A program made the translations under genes and the position numbers. The notes beneath the pieces were generated by a model. That model was not told where the DNA came from. It saw only the letters and a list, made by a program, of their open reading frames with translations, and did no database searches. A stretch of 25,929 nucleotides of DNA from CAYRFF01 sp964423575 (lineage in GTDB: Bacteria; Bacteroidota; Bacteroidia; Chitinophagales; Saprospiraceae), in assembly GCA_964423575.1 (NCBI GenBank), contig CAYRFF010000043.1, positions 1 through 25,929 on the forward strand. Reading direction: 5' to 3'. Positions 23,988 through 25,929 of this stretch are shown here, piece by piece (the first letter of the stretch is position 1; every line of letters begins with the position of its first letter).

Positions 23988-25929
23988 ATGGCCAAATTCT
24001 ACAACCGTGTTTACCTTTCATTAATTCTATTAATATCCCTTGGAATATTTGTAGCTGCACAATCTGGTGTATTGTTAAGCACCGGAATAATTTCCGGAGC
24101 AATTACAGGGCAAGAGAACAACACCTATGAAATAACTTCAAGTAAGAATGTTAAAGATAATAAATCTGTAGTCGGCGTTAAGTTGGCTGCAACCCAATAC
24201 TGCTTTGAAGAAGACTTTTCCGATATAGTAAATGGGAACCATACAGAGACATCAGGCTCAAATTCACCTTGGACCGGGAATGATAATTTTCCTACCGTTG
24301 AAAGTGCATATCAGGCGGGTGGTGCAGTGAGACTTGGTACTGGTAGCAAAACCGGTTTTATTGAGTCCAGGGATTTGCCAGAGGTGTTTGATGGTATAAC
24401 TGTGAAAATCATGGTTAAAGGCTGGACTAATGTAGAAGGAGACCTAAAGGTCAGTATAGATGGTCAGGAAGAAATCCTTAGCTATACTGCAACCAGAACA
24501 GATGATTTTGAAGAGGTTACTGCAACCTTCCAAGACGTAAGCTTAAACTCCAAGTTAAAAATAGAAACTACAGCTAAAAGAGCATTTATAGATAATGTTG
24601 ATATTTTATGTGATGGTGGTGCAGAGGAAGATTGCGATGGAACTCCTTTAGCCGGAGAAGTATCAGTTAATCCTTCAACCGGAGAAGTAGGATCTAGCTA
24701 CACTGTTTTCTCAGTCGGTTATACCGTAGCAGGAGGTATTACTTATCAATGGCAATCCAATACTAATGGTGGCGGCTGGGTGAATGAAGGTTCTGAACTA
24801 AGTGATTATGCGGATCATGAAGCGACAGCAAGTGGGGAAACAGATGATGAGATTGAATGGCGCTTGGTAGTCACTTGTACACATTCAGGTGATACTGCTG
24901 AATCGGATCCTGTTAGTTTTATAATCCTTGAAGGAAGTGGAGAAAGTAATACTTGCTTTGAAGAAGACTTTTCCGATATAGTAAATGGGAATCACACGGA
25001 GACATCCGGCTCGAATGCAGGCTGGGATGGGAACACCAACTTCCCGACTGTTGAACGTGCATACCAAGCAGGGGGTGCTGTACGACTTGGTTATGGTAGC
25101 GGTATCGGCTTTATAGAATCTCGTGATTTGACGGAAGTCTCCGGAGATATAACCGTGAATATTATGGTTAAAGGCTGGACTACTGTAGAAGGAGATTTAA
25201 AAGTGAGTATCGATGGTCAGGAAGAAATTCTATCTTATACTGCAACCAGGACAGATGATTTTGAAGAAGTTACAGCGACCTTTAGTGGTGTAACTACTAA
25301 CTCCAATTTAAAAATAGAAACCACTGCGAGACGTGCGTTTATAGATAATGTTGAGATCTTCTGTGAAGCCGTAGAAGAAGAGGATTGTGAAGGAACACCA
25401 TTAGCAGGAGAAATAACGATTGATCCATCAACTGGAGAGGCGGGTACTACATATACTATATCTTCTAGCGGTTACACCGTTGGAGGAGGTATAACTTATC
25501 AATGGCAGTCCAATACTAATGGCGGTGTCTGGGTAGATGAAGGTTCAGAATTCAGTGAATATGCAGATTATGAGTCAACCGCCAGTGGAGAAGCAAATGA
25601 TGAGATAGAATGGCGCCTTGTTGTCACTTGTATACATTCAGGAGTGTCAGTGGAATCGGATCACGCTACATTTACCATTCTTGCAGGAAGTGGTGAGGAA
25701 GGAATCTGTTTTGAAGAAGACTTTTCTGATATTTTAAACGGGAACCACACAGAGACATCCGGCTCCAATGCAGGCTGGGATGGGAACAGCAACTTCCCGA
25801 CTGTAGAGCGTGCATATCAGGCGGGTGGAGCCGTACGACTTGGTTATGGAAGTGGCATCGGCTTTATTGAGTCCCGTGATTTGACGGAAGTCTCCGGAGA
25901 TATAACCGTGAATATTATGGTTAAAGGCT
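23988..25929 (+). CDS. Partial large secreted repeat protein (runs off the window)
   Basis: The frame is open from ATG 23988 to the last base, so at least 647 residues with the C-terminus missing. The signal peptide is about residues 1-25 (FYNRVYLSLILLISLGIFVAAQ). From about residue 72 it is tandem 251-residue units. Each unit has a domain beginning CFEEDFSDI and continuing through QAGGAVRLG, FIESRDL, VKGWT and a final AFIDNV, which looks like a jelly-roll ligand-binding domain. It then has an Ig-like domain with ITYQWQSNTNGG. The first type is common in Bacteroidota secreted enzymes and adhesins, sometimes beside catalytic domains, but none is visible here. A T9SS sorting domain would be expected beyond the window. 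It is divergent from the other repeat protein. Confidence 0.85.
   Translation, partial: MAKFYNRVYLSLILLISLGIFVAAQSGVLLSTGIISGAITGQENNTYEITSSKNVKDNKSVVGVKLAATQYCFEEDFSDIVNGNHTETSGSNSPWTGNDNFPTVESAYQAGGAVRLGTGSKTGFIESRDLPEVFDGITVKIMVKGWTNVEGDLKVSIDGQEEILSYTATRTDDFEEVTATFQDVSLNSKLKIETTAKRAFIDNVDILCDGGAEEDCDGTPLAGEVSVNPSTGEVGSSYTVFSVGYTVAGGITYQWQSNTNGGGWVNEGSELSDYADHEATASGETDDEIEWRLVVTCTHSGDTAESDPVSFIILEGSGESNTCFEEDFSDIVNGNHTETSGSNAGWDGNTNFPTVERAYQAGGAVRLGYGSGIGFIESRDLTEVSGDITVNIMVKGWTTVEGDLKVSIDGQEEILSYTATRTDDFEEVTATFSGVTTNSNLKIETTARRAFIDNVEIFCEAVEEEDCEGTPLAGEITIDPSTGEAGTTYTISSSGYTVGGGITYQWQSNTNGGVWVDEGSEFSEYADYESTASGEANDEIEWRLVVTCIHSGVSVESDHATFTILAGSGEEGICFEEDFSDILNGNHTETSGSNAGWDGNSNFPTVERAYQAGGAVRLGYGSGIGFIESRDLTEVSGDITVNIMVKG
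24201..24953 (+). repeat. 753-bp repeat unit 1
   Basis: It begins at the TGC of CFEEDFSDI and ends just before the same codon in the next unit. The period is exactly 251 codons. Confidence 0.88.
24954..25706 (+). repeat. 753-bp repeat unit 2
   Basis: Same length as unit 1 and highly similar in DNA and protein, with substitutions and no net length change. Confidence 0.88.
25707..25929 (+). repeat. 753-bp repeat unit 3, cut by the window end
   Basis: The first 223 bases of a third unit. It looks more like unit 2 than unit 1 (for example GWDGNSNFPTVERAYQAGG versus GWDGNTNFPTVERAYQAGG, against PWTGNDNFPTVESAYQAGG in unit 1). Confidence 0.85.

Noticed and set aside
23863..24102. 79-codon minus-strand gene between the two secreted genes
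   Set aside because: It overlaps the signal-peptide region of the plus-strand repeat protein and has no domain or support of its own.

Overview
The window looks like Bacteroidota chromosome. Four secreted or surface proteins are present: three end in the C-terminal beta-sandwich sorting domain of the type IX secretion system (T9SS), and one runs off the right edge. NusB carries the long N-terminal extension typical of the phylum. A duplicated DUF1599 protein sits directly before a BT_3928-like DoxX membrane protein. Several starts lie just downstream of TAnnTTTG-like -7 promoter boxes, and Shine-Dalgarno sites are not evident. The DNA is AT-rich and coding density is high. I cannot place it below phylum level.

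Left part (1-4565), accessory: a minus-strand secreted reprolysin-like metalloprotease whose only signal-peptide-proximal ATG is put out of frame by an 8-bp tandem repeat; a 520-bp non-coding stretch holding a near-perfect 75-nt cloverleaf inverted-repeat element; and an unrecognised minus-strand gene split into two frames at a run of six G. Middle-left (4566-9012), housekeeping: an XRE/S24 regulator converges on ornithine aminotransferase (rocD). Then comes a compact minus-strand cluster of an EamA transporter, a YigZ/IMPACT protein and dephospho-CoA kinase (coaE), transcribed in that order.

Middle (9097-16690): a T9SS protein made of Trp/Tyr-rich repeats, then a plus-strand run of DUF1599 protein, DoxX-like membrane protein, nusB, guaA and a periplasmic-binding-protein-like lipoprotein. 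The last three overlap and end at a strong bidirectional terminator. GuaA is unusual: its glutaminase domain has lost about 85 residues, including the catalytic Cys motif, while the ATP-pyrophosphatase and dimerisation domains are intact. This points to an ammonia-dependent enzyme or one fed by another protein.

Right part (16710-25929): an aspartate-type aminotransferase converges on that terminator. It is followed by a family-2 glycosyltransferase and a multi-pass GT-C-like membrane protein with C-terminal TPRs, probably a polyprenyl-phosphate-sugar synthase and a matching glycosyltransferase. Then come two large divergently transcribed secreted proteins built from internal duplications. One has two 855-bp units, identical over 407 bp. 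The other has exact 753-bp (251-residue) units and is cut by the window end.

The observations most worth following up are the cloverleaf element, the two neighbouring repeat-associated out-of-frame loci, and the glutaminase-less GuaA. None is a proven new system.
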